A stretch of 64,000 nucleotides of DNA from contig NZ_JAPIVS010000003.1 in the NCBI RefSeq assembly GCF_026239695.1, positions 248,001 through 312,000 on the forward strand, read 5' to 3'. The position numbers and the translations under genes were made by a program. The stretch comes from Pedobacter sp. MC2016-15 (GTDB lineage: Bacteria > Bacteroidota > Bacteroidia > Sphingobacteriales > Sphingobacteriaceae). Below the pieces are notes generated by a model. It was not told the DNA's origin, did not search any database, and was given only the letters and a program-made list of their open reading frames with translations. Positions 62,577-64,000 of the stretch are shown here, piece after piece. The first letter of the stretch is position 1; each line of letters starts with the position of its first letter.

Positions 62577-64000
62577 ATGCATTTACGGTTGTTCGCTCTG
62601 CTTTTGATTTTTAATATCAGCACTTTTGCTCAGAAAAAAACATACTCCATCGTTCAATATGGTGCATTAGCCGATGGAAAAACGAACAATACCACCGCCA
62701 TTCAGAAAGCGATAGATGAGGCCGAAAAAAATGGTGGGGGTATTGTGATCGTACCGGCAGGAGATTTCGTGACTGGTGTACTTCATTTAAAATCAAATGT
62801 AGTCCTCAACCTGGCCTTGAATGCAAGGTTGATGGCAACAACAAAAAGATCAGATTATGGAGGCAAAAAGGCTTCAGCACTGATTGTTGGTAACAATGTT
62901 CATCATATTTCGATCACTGGTAAGGGGACGATTGATGGTCAGGCCAAACCCCTGCTCGAAGATATCTATCGCATGTTAAATGCAGGCACACTTGAAGATG
63001 CAGAGTGGAAAGAGTATAACGACTGGCACCAGATGCGGCCTGCAGAACACAACCGTCCACATCTGATTGATCTGATCAGTTGCCAAAACATCGTAGTGAA
63101 AAATATCACTATCAGGGATGGTTTATGCTGGATACAGGATTACAGGGGCTGTTCGGATATCGTGATTGACAGTATCACCGTAGAAAGCAATACCTTCCTC
63201 AACAATGACGGGATCGATATCACAGATAGTAAAAATGTGAGGATTACTAATTGCGCTGTAAATGTAGCAGATGATGGTATTTGTTTGAAATCTTCTGATG
63301 CCAGCAGTGGATGCGAGAATATTTATATTGCCAATTGCAAGCTGCGCTCAAGTGCCAGCGGCTTTAAAATGGGTACTGCTTCGCGTGGATATTTCAAAAA
63401 TGTGAAAGTGCGTAACCTTGAAATATACGATACGTTCCGTTCTGCGATTGCCATAGAAACTGTTGACGGCGGCAATATTGAGAATATTGATATCCGTAAT
63501 GTAGTAGCCAGGAATACCGGAAACGCAATATTTATTCGCCTTGGTAAACGTCGTGAAAACGTTGCGCCAGGATATTTAAGGGGAGTTTATATCAGTGATG
63601 TAAAGGTAGAAGTGCCGGCGGGAAAACCTGATGCTGGTTATTCCTGGGATGGACCAGAAGTACGCTATCCCCATAATGTCTTTCCTTCGTCTATCACCGG
63701 TATTCCGGGACATCCCGTAGAAGATGTAACGCTGAACAATATCGAAATTATTTATGAGGGTGGGGCTTTGGCAAAGCGGGCTGCTTTTGGCATAGACTCA
63801 CTGGAGCAGGTGCCGGAGAAAATCAGAGATTATCCTGAGTTCTCTATGTTCGGCGAATTACCGGCCTGGGGATTTTATACCCGTCATGCTGTAGGGATCA
63901 CGATGAATAACATCAAACTGAGTTCTCAGAATAGTGATTTCCGTACTGCAGTTATTTTTGATGACGTAAAAAAACTGAACATGAAGAATGTGGAGATTGG
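62577..64000 (+). CDS. GH28-like glycoside hydrolase (polygalacturonase family), truncated by window end
   Basis: Open to the right edge; 474 complete codons are visible. Signal peptide MHLRLFALLLIFNISTFAQ is followed by the beta-helix start YSIVQYGALADGKTNNTTAIQKAID and NGGGIVIVPAGDF. GH28-type catalytic carboxylates are present in NNDGID (Asp211) and ADDGICLKS (Asp232/Asp233). The usual GHG motif is replaced by SASGFKMG and the RIK motif is not evident. Closely similar architecture is common in Bacteroidota exo-acting GH28 relatives. With the lyase/GH105 operon at the left it supports a pectic or other uronic-acid diet. The downstream end is outside the window. Confidence 0.88.
   Translation, partial: MHLRLFALLLIFNISTFAQKKTYSIVQYGALADGKTNNTTAIQKAIDEAEKNGGGIVIVPAGDFVTGVLHLKSNVVLNLALNARLMATTKRSDYGGKKASALIVGNNVHHISITGKGTIDGQAKPLLEDIYRMLNAGTLEDAEWKEYNDWHQMRPAEHNRPHLIDLISCQNIVVKNITIRDGLCWIQDYRGCSDIVIDSITVESNTFLNNDGIDITDSKNVRITNCAVNVADDGICLKSSDASSGCENIYIANCKLRSSASGFKMGTASRGYFKNVKVRNLEIYDTFRSAIAIETVDGGNIENIDIRNVVARNTGNAIFIRLGKRRENVAPGYLRGVYISDVKVEVPAGKPDAGYSWDGPEVRYPHNVFPSSITGIPGHPVEDVTLNNIEIIYEGGALAKRAAFGIDSLEQVPEKIRDYPEFSMFGELPAWGFYTRHAVGITMNNIKLSSQNSDFRTAVIFDDVKKLNMKNVEI

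Overview
The window looks like chromosome from a Bacteroidota bacterium, most likely Sphingobacteriaceae (Pedobacter-like). The reasons are two SusC/SusD pairs, many lipoprotein signal peptides, an Anbu cluster typical of soil bacteria, and AT-rich intergenic DNA. I assign this from gene content only. No rRNA, tRNA, CRISPR array, phage gene or insertion sequence was recognised.

Region 1 (14-22740, all +) is a nine-gene polysaccharide-utilisation operon with gaps of 0-22 nt: SusC, SusD, surface lipoprotein, a short SusC, SusD, an SGNH acetylesterase, a 2004-residue beta-helix multidomain protein, a GH105-type unsaturated glucuronyl/galacturonyl hydrolase, and a beta-propeller protein with a CBM9-like end. 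With the second acetylesterase (56572) and a GH28-like enzyme running off the right edge (62577), an acetylated pectic or other uronic-acid polysaccharide is the most likely substrate. The substrate is inferred.

Region 2 (22744-38173) is mixed. It holds a desaturase strikingly like eukaryotic dihydroceramide delta-4 desaturase, an FKBP lipoprotein, a HAD phosphatase and a flavoprotein monooxygenase. Then comes the conserved Anbu set (ATP-grasp, alpha-E and transglutaminase on -, Anbu and a second transglutaminase on +), a regulator/CreD operon, a Tat-exported PLP enzyme followed by a BASS transporter, and SRPBCC and VOC proteins. A clear terminator (38217-38253) closes it.

Region 3 (38713-56494, all +) is the highlight: nine tightly packed genes forming an apparently complete secondary-lipid pathway. 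Two megasynthases of the polyunsaturated-fatty-acid-synthase type carry ER(PfaD-like)-KS-AT-ACP-ACP-KR and KS-AT-DH-PPTase. They are followed by a discrete ACP, an alpha/beta hydrolase, two tandem MGT-type glycosyltransferases, two tandem HxxxDG acyltransferases and a small membrane protein. The simplest reading is an iteratively built, glycosylated and O-acylated polyketide/fatty-acid lipid. A 539-bp AT-rich leader upstream holds two perfect palindromes that may be operators.

Region 4 (56572-64000, +) holds a second acetylesterase, a short-chain dehydrogenase with a strong terminator, an alpha/beta hydrolase, a membrane-anchored endonuclease/exonuclease/phosphatase-fold protein, PurU, and the truncated GH28-like gene.
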